From Rothia sp. SD9660Na (GTDB taxonomy: Bacteria > Actinomycetota > Actinomycetes > Actinomycetales > Micrococcaceae), in NCBI RefSeq assembly GCF_030064065.1, contig NZ_CP125946.1, positions 2,046,001 through 2,110,000 of the forward strand: DNA of 64,000 bases, read 5' to 3'. Shown here piece by piece: positions 30,256-38,800 of this stretch. Under the pieces are notes generated by a model. That model ran no database searches, was not told the origin of the DNA, and worked only from the letters and a program-made list of their open reading frames with translations. The translations under genes were made by a program, and so were the position numbers. The first letter of the stretch is position 1, and each line of letters opens with the position of its first letter.

Positions 30256-31743
30256 TTAGACCAGGTCTTCACCCAGGGCCTCACCCATGAGGGTGTCTTC
30301 GGTTGCGGCCTTGTTCTGCTGGATTGAGACCAGTTTGCCCGAACGCATTACGGCGATGCGGTTGCACAGGCCAATGAGCTCAGACATGTCTGAACCGATT
30401 AGGATGATAGAGGTACCCTTCTCGGTCAGCTCGGTCAGCATCTTGTAAATCTCGCTCTTGGCGCTCACGTCGATGCCGCGGGTGGGGTGGTTGAGAATCA
30501 AAATCTCGCAGTCGGTGGTCATCCAGCGGGCCAGGGCGACCTTCTGCTGGTCACCGCCCGAGAGCTTGCCAACTTCGCCCTGAATGTTGGTGGTCTTGAT
30601 ACGCAGCTTCTGGATCTGCTCAGCTACCTCACGCAGGGCAGAGATCTCATGAAGGAAGCCCTCCGGGCTTTCTTTGAGGCCGGCGTTTTCCATCAGGGTC
30701 TTAGCGATAGAACGCTCGTTGGCCAGGCCCAGCTCATCATCATTATCTGACAGGTAGCCGATACCGTGAGCAACCGAGTCCTCGGGAGAGCTGATGGTGG
30801 CGTCCTCACCGTTAATCTTGAGGGTGCCGAACTTGGCGGTCTCATCCACACCAACCAGGGCCGCCGCGACCTCGTTGATGCCTGAGCGGCGCAGGCCGGT
30901 CAGGCCGAAGATTTCACCGCGGTCTACCGAGAAGGTAACGTTGTTGAGAGAGCCCTTGGCGCTAGTCAGGTTCTCAATCACCAGTTTGGCGTCCTCACCA
31001 GCAAACTCGTCGGGACGTCCGCCCATCTCGATTTCGCGGTTGAACATCTTAAAGGCGATTTCTTCGGCGGTCATCGTACCGGGGTTAATTTCGGTGTTGA
31101 TGGTGCCCTCAGAGAGGATGACGGCGCGGTTGGCCAGGGAGCGAATCTCGTCGATACGGTGGGTGATGTAGATAATCGCGCGGCCCTCGGCGGCCAGCTT
31201 ACGGGTCACCTCGTGCAACTGGTAAATCTCGTAGTCGTTGAAGGTTGCGGCGACTTCGTCCATGAGCACCAGGCGGGTGTTCTCGGCTTCCATGCGTACA
31301 ACCTCAACCAGGGCCTGCTCGGCGCGGACCAGGTCGCCCATCTTGGCGCGGGGGTCTACCGCCAGGCCGATCTCTGAAATCAGTTCCTGGGCACGGGCGA
31401 CCAGGGATTCTTCATCGTCATTAGCGTGCTCGGTAGAGCGGAAGATAGCCTGGGCAACGGTGAGTTCGGTGTCTACCTTGAACTTCTGGCGGATTGACCC
31501 GACACCAGCTTCAAGAGCTTCTTCGGGGGTGTGGGGGGCGTACTTTTCGCCGTCCAGGGTGATGGTGCCACCACCGGGGCGGTCCCAGCCGCCCAGAATC
31601 GACAGGAAGGTTGACTTTCCTGCACCGTTTTCGCCGAGAAGACCTACGATCTCACCGGCAGCTACCTCTAGATTCACACCCTTGAGGGCACGAAGGTGCT
31701 CGTGGTTCTTGGTGAGGTTCTTGACACTCAGCAGATTTCCCAC
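30256..31743 (-). CDS. orphan RbsA-type tandem ABC ATPase, degenerate
   Basis: A 495-residue protein with two ABC domains in the style of sugar importers (RbsA/MglA). Domain 1 has a good Walker A (LLGENGAGKST). However, its signature is degenerate (DLVRAEQALVEV in place of LSxGxQ), and Walker B reads LVLMDEVAAT. Domain 2 has no P-loop Lys (GLTGLRRSGINEV), an intact LSGGDQQKVALARW signature, and Walker B LILNHPTRGID, where the usual Asp-Glu pair is Asn-His. No permease or binding protein is adjacent. I place the start at the GTG at 31743 because AAGGAAAG precedes it; a longer frame to 31860 adds an unlikely leader. It may be regulatory, work with a distant permease, or be decaying. Confidence 0.8.
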   Translation of the reverse strand: MGNLLSVKNLTKNHEHLRALKGVNLEVAAGEIVGLLGENGAGKSTFLSILGGWDRPGGGTITLDGEKYAPHTPEEALEAGVGSIRQKFKVDTELTVAQAIFRSTEHANDDEESLVARAQELISEIGLAVDPRAKMGDLVRAEQALVEVVRMEAENTRLVLMDEVAATFNDYEIYQLHEVTRKLAAEGRAIIYITHRIDEIRSLANRAVILSEGTINTEINPGTMTAEEIAFKMFNREIEMGGRPDEFAGEDAKLVIENLTSAKGSLNNVTFSVDRGEIFGLTGLRRSGINEVAAALVGVDETAKFGTLKINGEDATISSPEDSVAHGIGYLSDNDDELGLANERSIAKTLMENAGLKESPEGFLHEISALREVAEQIQKLRIKTTNIQGEVGKLSGGDQQKVALARWMTTDCEILILNHPTRGIDVSAKSEIYKMLTELTEKGTSIILIGSDMSELIGLCNRIAVMRSGKLVSIQQNKAATEDTLMGEALGEDLV

Positions 31744-31948
31744 TCTGTTCTTTCCTTCCAACATGCGAGTGATGCGCCCGGGACGCCGTGCAAAAAGCTC
31801 TGTAGTAGGCCGGTGGCTAGTCGATGAGCTTTGTGGGGGAAGCACAGCAGGGCTACACAAAATTCAGCCATTCTTAAGCATTCTACAGAATATTAAGTCG
31901 GCTTTACGTCCACTCTTTGGGGCCGGCCGCCTATCTGCCTACACGATA

Positions 31949-31992
31949 AGGAGGTGACCTGTACGAAAAGTTTTTCGCACAGGTCACCTCCA
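31949..31992 (-). terminator. long hairpin downstream of pckG/before ABC gene
   Basis: AAGGAGGTGACCTGT pairs with ACAGGTCACCTCC, and the inner ACGAAAA/TTTTCG pairs too, giving a stem of about 20 bases with one mismatch. It lies between pckG and the ABC gene, both on the minus strand. The left arm contains a perfect Shine-Dalgarno core, so it is also complementary to the 16S 3' end. Confidence 0.65.
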
Positions 31993-32057
31993 TAACCGTA
32001 TCGCTATTTTACGTTCGGGAACAAGGACGCCCGCCGCAGCCTGCGGGGGCACGCTCC

Positions 32058-33881
32058 CTAGTTCAGTTCAGCGGCTAGGGCATCGCGCTGGGCGTGAATT
32101 TCAGCGGGTACCTTGTCGCCGAGGAAGGCCAGCCATTCGTCGATTCCAGGCAGTTCCTGGGCCCACTCGTCCTTGTTAACGGCCAGGGCAGCGGTGAGTT
32201 CGGTGTCGCTGATCTCGAGGCCGGTGAGGTCGAGGTCGCTCTTGCCGGGCACCACGCCGAGGAAGGTTTCTTGGCCGTCGGCCTTGCTGTCCAGGCGGTC
32301 AAAGATCCACTTGACCACGCGGGAGTTCTCTCCAAAGCCGGGCCAGGCGAAGCCACCGTCGGGGGTCCGGCGGAACCAATTGACGTAGTAAATCTTGGGC
32401 ATGTTCTCTTCGCCATGCTTCTTGCCCAGGTCAATCCAGTGCTGGATGTAGTCACCGGCGTTGTAGCCGATGAAGGGCAGCATGGCCATGGGGTCGCGGC
32501 GGACCACGCCCACAGCGCCCTTGGCGGCGGCGGTGGTCTCGGACGAGAGAGTCACACCGCGGAAGACGCCCTGCTCCCAGCTGGAGGCTTCAGCGACTAG
32601 CGGCACGGTGGTCTTGCGGCGGCCACCGAAGATGATGGCCGAGAGGGGCACGCCGTCCGGTGCGTAGTACTCTTCAGCCAGCATATCGGCCTGGGAGATG
32701 GGGGTGCAGAAGCGGGAGTTGGGGTGGGCAGCAGGACGGCCAGATTCAGGCGTCCAGTCATTGCCCTGCCAGTCAACCAGGTGCTCGGGCACCTCGTCGG
32801 TCTTGCCCTCCCACCAGACAGAGTTATCGTCGGTGAGGGCCACGTTAGTGAAGATGGTGTTGCCCTTGGCAATGGCGCGCATGGCGTTGGGGTTGGTGGA
32901 CCAGCCGGTGCCCGGGGCTACGCCGAAGAGGCCTGCCTCGGGGTTGACCACGAAGGGCTTGCCGTCGCGGAATTCGATCCAGGCGATGTCGTCGCCGACC
33001 ATTTCAGCCTTCCAGCCGTCAATGGTGGGGTCCATCATGGCGAAGTTGGTCTTGCCGCAGGCTGAGGGGAAGGCTGCCGAGATGTACTTGCTCTCACCCT
33101 CGGGGTTGGTCATCTTGAGCACCAGCATGTGCTCGGCCATCCAGCCCTCGTCGTGTCCGATAGCTGAGGCGATACGCAGGGCGTAGCACTTCTTACCCAG
33201 CAGCGCGTTACCGCCGTAGCCGGAGCCGAAGGACCAGATTTCGCGGTCCTCGGGGAACTGCACAATGTACTTTTCAGGGTTACAGGGCCAGGGGACGTCC
33301 GTCTGTCCAGCATCGAGGGGGGCACCGACCGAATGCAGGGCCTTGACGAAGAAGGCCTCGGTCTCGGTCATCTTCTTCAATACATCGGCACCGATGGTTG
33401 CCATGATACGCATGGAGGTCACCACGTAGGCTGAGTCGGTGATTTCAACACCGAACTTGGGGTTGGTGGCATCAAGTGAGCCCATGACGAAAGGAATGAC
33501 GTACATAGTGCGTCCGCGCATAGACCCGGTGAAAAGCTTGGTCAGGGTGGCCTTCATCTCGGCAGGATCACGCCAGTTGTTGGTGGGGCCAGCTCCCTCT
33601 TCGGTGGCTGAGCAGATAAAGGTGCGCTCTTCTACACGAGCCACGTCGTCGGGGTCTGAGAAGGCAATGTAGGAGTTCGGGAACTCGTGGTCGCTGAGCT
33701 TGCGGAAAGTACCGGCCTCGACCAGTTCACCGGCCAGACGGTCGTATTCTTCCTGTGAGCCGTCGGCCCAGTAGATACGCTCAGGCTGGGTCATCTGGGC
33801 AATATCAGCAACCCACTGCAGCAGCTCTGCGTGAGTGGTGGGTGCCTGTGCGGTTACGTTGTCGATTGAAATGTCAGTCAT
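32058..33881 (-). CDS. pckG: phosphoenolpyruvate carboxykinase (GTP)
   Basis: Converts oxaloacetate and GTP to PEP in gluconeogenesis. The 607 residues match actinobacterial GTP-type PEPCK. The P-loop is [13 protein letters not shown], with the reactive Cys typical of the GTP class. Also present are [16 protein letters not shown], the metal-site segment MVGDDIAW and [22 protein letters not shown] near the C terminus. The start is the ATG at 33881 with AAGGGGAAG upstream; a longer frame to 34004 would add 41 residues of non-family sequence. Single-gene unit with a hairpin after it. Confidence 0.96.
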   Translation of the reverse strand: MTDISIDNVTAQAPTTHAELLQWVADIAQMTQPERIYWADGSQEEYDRLAGELVEAGTFRKLSDHEFPNSYIAFSDPDDVARVEERTFICSATEEGAGPTNNWRDPAEMKATLTKLFTGSMRGRTMYVIPFVMGSLDATNPKFGVEITDSAYVVTSMRIMATIGADVLKKMTETEAFFVKALHSVGAPLDAGQTDVPWPCNPEKYIVQFPEDREIWSFGSGYGGNALLGKKCYALRIASAIGHDEGWMAEHMLVLKMTNPEGESKYISAAFPSACGKTNFAMMDPTIDGWKAEMVGDDIAWIEFRDGKPFVVNPEAGLFGVAPGTGWSTNPNAMRAIAKGNTIFTNVALTDDNSVWWEGKTDEVPEHLVDWQGNDWTPESGRPAAHPNSRFCTPISQADMLAEEYYAPDGVPLSAIIFGGRRKTTVPLVAEASSWEQGVFRGVTLSSETTAAAKGAVGVVRRDPMAMLPFIGYNAGDYIQHWIDLGKKHGEENMPKIYYVNWFRRTPDGGFAWPGFGENSRVVKWIFDRLDSKADGQETFLGVVPGKSDLDLTGLEISDTELTAALAVNKDEWAQELPGIDEWLAFLGDKVPAEIHAQRDALAAELN

Positions 33882-34324
33882 CTGACGCTTCCCCTTATAA
33901 ATCGTTGACCTGAAACACTCCACTGTGTTGTTCAGGTTCGTGTGCCCCGCTCTGCCACTAGCCCGCAGACGGGTGGAAACAGAAAAACGCGCCACCCATG
34001 TCAATGAATAAACGCGTCGTGCGGTGCACTTTCACTTCATCGTGTGTTTCCAGAGTACATAGCTCGCCCCGGTTTGTCCTCATTAGTACGTAAATATTTC
34101 GTTACAGTCCTCTTGACCTGTGATCTGGCCAACAGAATACGGGCCCGGTCAAACTTTTTCAGCTTTCTTTACCCCCTCTTTTTCCGCGTATTTAAGCGGT
34201 TTTCACCCTATCCACCGCAGTTTTGAGAGCAGGGTCACGCATTTTCAATTTGCACAGCCACGCAAACCTGCGTAATGTATTACCTGTTGCCGCGACGGGC
34301 TGATGAAGTCAGTCAACGCATGAT
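33882..34324. other. pckG upstream region
   Basis: About 440 bases without a gene. In the pckG leader the imperfect inverted repeat CCTGAAACAC/GTGTTGTTCAGG (33909-33936) lies 28 bases before the start codon and could be an operator or leader hairpin. The rest is AT-rich (34080-34260) and probably carries the pckG promoter and the tRNA-Arg promoter; I could not fix their -10 boxes. Confidence 0.4.
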
Positions 34325-34400
34325 GCGCCTGTAGCTCAACGGATAGAGCATCTGACTACGGATCAGAAGGTTGGGGGTTCGAATCCCTTCGGGCGCACCA
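34325..34400 (+). tRNA. tRNA-Arg (anticodon ACG)
   Basis: A complete cloverleaf: acceptor GCGCCTG/CGGGCGC, D arm GCTC...GAGC, anticodon arm TCTGA-CTACGGA-TCAGA with anticodon ACG, and T arm GGGGG-TTCGAAT-CCC-type. Discriminator A is followed by an encoded CCA. Reads CGN arginine codons, with inosine at the wobble position expected. A strong terminator follows. Confidence 0.97.
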
Positions 34401-34408
34401 CTGATAAA

Positions 34409-34440
34409 GACCGGCCTCCTTCGGGAGGCCGGTTTTTTCT
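34409..34440 (+). terminator. terminator after tRNA-Arg
   Basis: ACCGGCCTCC-TTCG-GGAGGCCGGT followed by TTTTTTC; textbook form with a UUCG tetraloop. Confidence 0.95.
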
Positions 34441-34609
34441 TGCCCTCCCCAGCTACCTCCCAGCGTAACACCCCGTTACCAAGCTGGTAGCAGGCGTCCG
34501 CTCACCGTAGTTTTAACCACAAAAAGCGGGGATAGGCGCATCTGCCCCCATAAAATAGGGACGGACCCTAGACCCGCAGCCTCATAGCTGCCCAGCACAC
34601 GGAGAACAC

Positions 34610-34930
34610 ATGAGCGTAAACATCACGGTCACTGACGAAAACGGCACCACCAAGGACGTCACCTGGGAACCCCACCAGACCATGCTTGAGGCCGTCCTCG
34701 CAGCAGGCTTCCCCGTGCTAGCAACCTGCGGTGGTAACGCCTCTTGCGCAACCTGCCACGCTTTCATCGACCCCGAGCACATCGAGGCCACCCTGCCCCG
34801 TGAAGAGGCAGAGGAAGACCTGCTCGACATGATCGACGATATCGCTAACGAGTGCTCCCGCCTGAGCTGCCAGACCGAATACACCGAGGGAATGGACGGG
34901 GCACGCGTCACCCTGCAGCCCGGAATGTAG
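34610..34930 (+). CDS. [2Fe-2S] ferredoxin
   Basis: A 106-residue plant/adrenodoxin-type ferredoxin, an electron carrier. The cluster ligands are Cys40, Cys46 and Cys49 in ATCGGNASCATC and Cys87 in RLSCQTEY, spacing typical of adrenodoxin-like proteins. The acidic loop (REEAEEDLLDMIDD) is where partners dock. It starts at an ATG with GGAGA upstream and lies 5 bases before a lipoprotein gene. The partner reductase or P450 is not in the window, so its pathway is unknown. Confidence 0.93.
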   Translation: MSVNITVTDENGTTKDVTWEPHQTMLEAVLAAGFPVLATCGGNASCATCHAFIDPEHIEATLPREEAEEDLLDMIDDIANECSRLSCQTEYTEGMDGARVTLQPGM

Positions 34931-34935
34931 GCTGC

Positions 34936-35703
34936 ATGAAAGCACGTATCCCCCTTCTCCCCCTCACAGCCCTGGGTCTGCTGGCCCTACTCACTGCCTG
35001 CGGTAGCACTACCACAGCAGAGAGCCCCCTCAGCAGCCCGGCCGCCACGACCTCATCCGCACCGGTGACCCCCTCACCGACGGTCTCGGCCACGAGCACC
35101 GCCCCCACCCCCACGGCAACCACCCGCACGCCCACCGTGCAAGAGGTCACCCCGGCCCCCAGCACCTCCGCTGACCCGGAACCGGTGCCCACCGGCACCG
35201 TCATCACTGTAGAACCCACCGCGAGCGCCCCGAACCCTGCCACGGGCGGTAGCCAGTTCGCCAGTTCGGCAGCTGGTGTTGCTGTTTGTGATTACGACCA
35301 GCTCTATATTGAGGCTGCGGTGGCTCAGGGCGGTGGCGCAGCGGGTTCGCGCTATATCACTCTGACCTTTACCAATACCGGGGATGCAAACTGCACCATG
35401 AGCGGCTACCCCGCTGTGCACTACGTGAACGCCGCCGGCCAGCAGGTGGGTGCGGCTGCTGCAAATGCTACCGAGTGGTCGTCCTCGGGTGGCGTGCTTG
35501 CCCCCGGTGACTCCCTGACCGCTACCTTGCGTGAGACCCGGGCCCAGCTCTACGGGGATGCCTGCCAGAGTGTTTCTGCTGCGGGCTACTCGGTGCAGGC
35601 TCCTGGGGCTTCCCAAGCTCTGGTGCTGAACTTTGCGGCGGAAGCCTGCTCTAATACCTCTGTAGCCCAGCTTTCGGTGGGCGCGGTGGGGGCTACCCCT
35701 TAG
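34936..35703 (+). CDS. DUF4232 domain lipoprotein
   Basis: A 255-residue exported lipoprotein. The signal peptide MKARIPLLPLTALGLLALLTAC ends in a clean lipobox (LTAC). A long Thr/Ser/Pro/Ala linker follows (about 25-110), probably crossing the cell wall. The C-terminal DUF4232 domain (about 115-250) has ITLTFTNTGDANCTMSGYPAVHYV, with Cys residues likely in disulfides. Function unknown. I start at the ATG at 34936; the longer frame beginning at 34852 overlaps the ferredoxin gene and lacks a signal peptide start. It is close behind the ferredoxin gene and ends at a terminator. Confidence 0.88.
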   Translation: MKARIPLLPLTALGLLALLTACGSTTTAESPLSSPAATTSSAPVTPSPTVSATSTAPTPTATTRTPTVQEVTPAPSTSADPEPVPTGTVITVEPTASAPNPATGGSQFASSAAGVAVCDYDQLYIEAAVAQGGGAAGSRYITLTFTNTGDANCTMSGYPAVHYVNAAGQQVGAAAANATEWSSSGGVLAPGDSLTATLRETRAQLYGDACQSVSAAGYSVQAPGASQALVLNFAAEACSNTSVAQLSVGAVGATP

Positions 35704-35731
35704 CTAAGCGGCGGGCGTCCGTGCTCTCAAG

Positions 35732-35788
35732 GCCGGGTGCGCCGGGCTGCCTTCCAGGTTGCCCGGTGTGCCCGGCTCGTTTGTTTTT
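35732..35788 (+). terminator. terminator after DUF4232 lipoprotein gene
   Basis: GCCGGG and CCGGG arms pair with CCCGG and CCCGGC across a small internal loop, then TCGTTTGTTTTT. Confidence 0.8.
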
Positions 35789-35793
35789 AAGGG

Positions 35794-35809
35794 GATAATG
35801 GGGACTATG
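35794..35809 (+). promoter_or_regulatory. candidate leaderless promoter of lhr
   Basis: GATAAT (35794-35799), GGGGACT, then ATG at 35807. It lies directly after the previous gene's terminator. Confidence 0.45.
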
Positions 35810-38800
35810 GCTGAACCCGTTACCTCCCGTGCCCTGAGTTTTTTCTCGGCCCCCACCCGCCGCTGGTTTGAGGGGGCTTTTTCTGCGCCTACCGCTGCCC
35901 AGGCTGGAGCCTGGGAGGCAATTTCGGCGGGCCATCATGCCCTGATTGTGGCGCCGACTGGGTCGGGTAAAACCCTTTCGGCCTTTCTGTGGGCCCTGGA
36001 CCGCCTGCACTTTGAGAATCACGGGGGCGGGGACCTCGGGGCCGCTAATGATGAGGGGTCGGACGCCGGTGGCGGGCAGGCGCAGCAGGCAGGGGGCGGG
36101 GGTACCCGCGTTCTCTATATTTCCCCCCTCAAAGCCCTGGGTGTGGACGTTGAGCGCAACCTGCGCGCGCCCCTAATCGGTATTGCACAGACAGCCCGGC
36201 AGCTGGGGGTAGAGCCTCCACAGGTTCGGGTGGGTGTGCGCAGCGGTGATACCCCGGCTAAGGAACGCCGCCAGCTGATTTCTAATCCGCCGGATATTCT
36301 GATCACCACCCCTGAATCCCTCTTTTTGATGCTGACCTCTAAGGCCCGCTCAACCCTGACCAAGGTGCACACGGTCATTATCGATGAGGTGCACGCGGTT
36401 GCTGGCACTAAGCGTGGCGCCCACCTGGCAGTGACCCTAGAACGCCTGGACCAGATTCTTGAGACCCCGGCCCAGCGTGTGGGACTATCGGCGACCGTGG
36501 AACCGGTTGAAACCGTCGCCCGCTTTTTGGGGGGCAGCGTACCGGTGCAAATTGTGCGCCCGCCCTCGGCCAAGGAGTGGGAGCTAACCCTCTCGGTGCC
36601 GGTGCCCGATATGACAGCTCTGGGCGGCCCCAACGCCTACGGCGAGGCAGGCAAGGACTTCGGGGGCCAAGAACAGCAGGTAGACGGTATGCCGGCCGGG
36701 GCAGGCAGCGACTCAAGCCCCTACCTGGATAAACTGGCCGATCGTACCCGCGCCAAGATTCGCTCCCTGGATGCCGCCGAGTTCGAGAACCGTTCCTTCG
36801 ACGACGGTGCTGTTCATAGTGATACCCTAGCGGACGCCGGAGCCCGGCCGGAGGCGTCCGTGCGGCTGGCGGAATCCCTGCCTCAGGGGGTAACCGTGGC
36901 CGAGGCCCTGGGCATCCGCCCGGTGGCGGGCCCTGCCCTGGGCTCCCTGCCAGACGAGCCCTCATCTGACTACTTTGACCAGCCCCTGCCTGCGCGCACA
37001 CCCGGTAGTCGGGTGGGCAGTGAGCAGGCAGGCGCTGCGCAGGTAAGCACTGTGCAGGTAAGCACTGTGCAGGCAAGTGCCGAGCAGGCCCTGTGGGACG
37101 CTGTGGGTGTTTTCCCCGGTGAGGAAACAGAGCCCTGCCCCCAAGCACAGCCTAGCTTGACCATTGAAGAGGTGTCGGGGGCGGCGTCCGCCCCGGGTGG
37201 GGGCGAAACCCCGAATCTCAACGGCTACCAGGCCTCCATCTGGCCGCACGTGGAAGAGCGCATCGTGGACCTGGTGGAGGCCAATCGCTCCACCATTGTC
37301 TTTGCTAACTCGCGCGGGCTGGCGGAGAAACTGACCGCCCGGCTGAATGAGATTTACCTGGGCCGTCTTGAGGCCCGCGGGGAGTTGGGGGAGGTGACCG
37401 CGAGCGCCTCCACCGGTGCCCGCACCTACGCTTCTACCGGTGGGGAGCCGAAGGCCCTGGCCGATGTGCTGGCTGAGGCCCTGGCCAAGGACGCCCCGGC
37501 CCGGCTGGAAGCCGACGATGAGCGCCTGCCGGGGGCGGGGGCGTCCTTACCCCTTTCGATTCAACCCCCTGCCCAGATGATGGGGGGCTCGGCGACGGCT
37601 CCCGGTGCTCCGCCGGTGCTGGCGCGGGCCCACCATGGGTCGGTATCCAAGGACCAGCGCACTCTGATTGAGGAGGCCCTGAAGTCGGGGCAGCTGCGGT
37701 GCGTGGTGGCCACCAGCTCCCTGGAACTGGGTATTGATATGGGCCATGTGGACCTGGTGATTCAGGTGGAAGCGCCGCACTCGGTGGCCTCTGGCCTACA
37801 GCGGGTGGGCCGTGCCGGGCACCAGGTGGGGGAGGTCTCGCGCGGCTACCTCTACCCCAAGCACCGGGGCGACCTGCTGAACGCCACAGTGACCGTGCAG
37901 CGCATGCTGGCGGGGAAGATTGAGCCCCTAGCTATCCCCGCTAACCCCCTGGATATTTTGGCCCAGCAGACTGTAGCTGCCTGCGCCCTGGGCCCCATTA
38001 GCGTGGAGGCTTGGTTCGAGGCCCTGCGGGCAACGGCCCCCTTTGCCACCCTGCCCCGGGCAGCCTTTGAGGCAACCCTGGATCTACTGGCCGGTAAGTA
38101 CCCCTCGGACGAGTTTGCCGAGTTACGCCCCCGCATTGTCTGGGACCGGGACGCCGGGACGATTGAGGGCCGCCCCGGGGCCCAGCGCCTGGCGGTGACC
38201 TCCGGCGGTACGATTCCTGACCGCGGCCTCTTCCCGGTCTTCATTGCCGGTGCTGAGGATTCCAAGGCCCCCAAGCGGGTGGGTGAGCTGGATGAGGAGA
38301 TGGTCTATGAGTCCCGGGCCGGGGACGTCATTGCCCTGGGGGCTTCGTCCTGGCGGATTGAGGACATCACCCACGACCGGGTGACGGTGACCCCTGCCCC
38401 CGGCGTGCCCGGGCGCCTGCCCTTCTGGCACGGGGATTCGCCGGGCCGCCCGGTGGATCTGGGTCGTGCTCTGGGTGCCTTTACCCGGGAGCTGGCCCTT
38501 GAGAACAGTAAGGACGCCGGTTCCGCCCATGCCCGCCTGCGCGGCCTTGGCCTAGATGAGTGGGCCGCCGATAACCTGCTGGCCTATGTAGCCGAGCAGG
38601 CAGAGGCGACCGGCCAGGTGCCCAGCGAGAAGCACCTGCTGGTCGAGCGCTTCCGCGATGAGCTGGGGGATTGGCGTCTGATTCTGCACTCGCCCCTGGG
38701 CATGCCCGTTCACTCCCCCTGGGCCCTGGCCGTCGGCGCCCGGGCTGAGGAACGCTACGGGGTTAACGCCTCTGCCATGGCTGCCGATGACGGTATCGTG

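Noticed and set aside
31238..31957. 239-codon frame antisense to the orphan ABC ATPase
   Set aside because: Ser/Arg-rich shadow composition; the minus strand has recognisable ABC motifs.
33882..34004. Longer pckG N terminus
   Set aside because: The later ATG has AAGGGGAAG before it and matches the family start; the extension is Arg/Ser-rich and unlike PEPCK.
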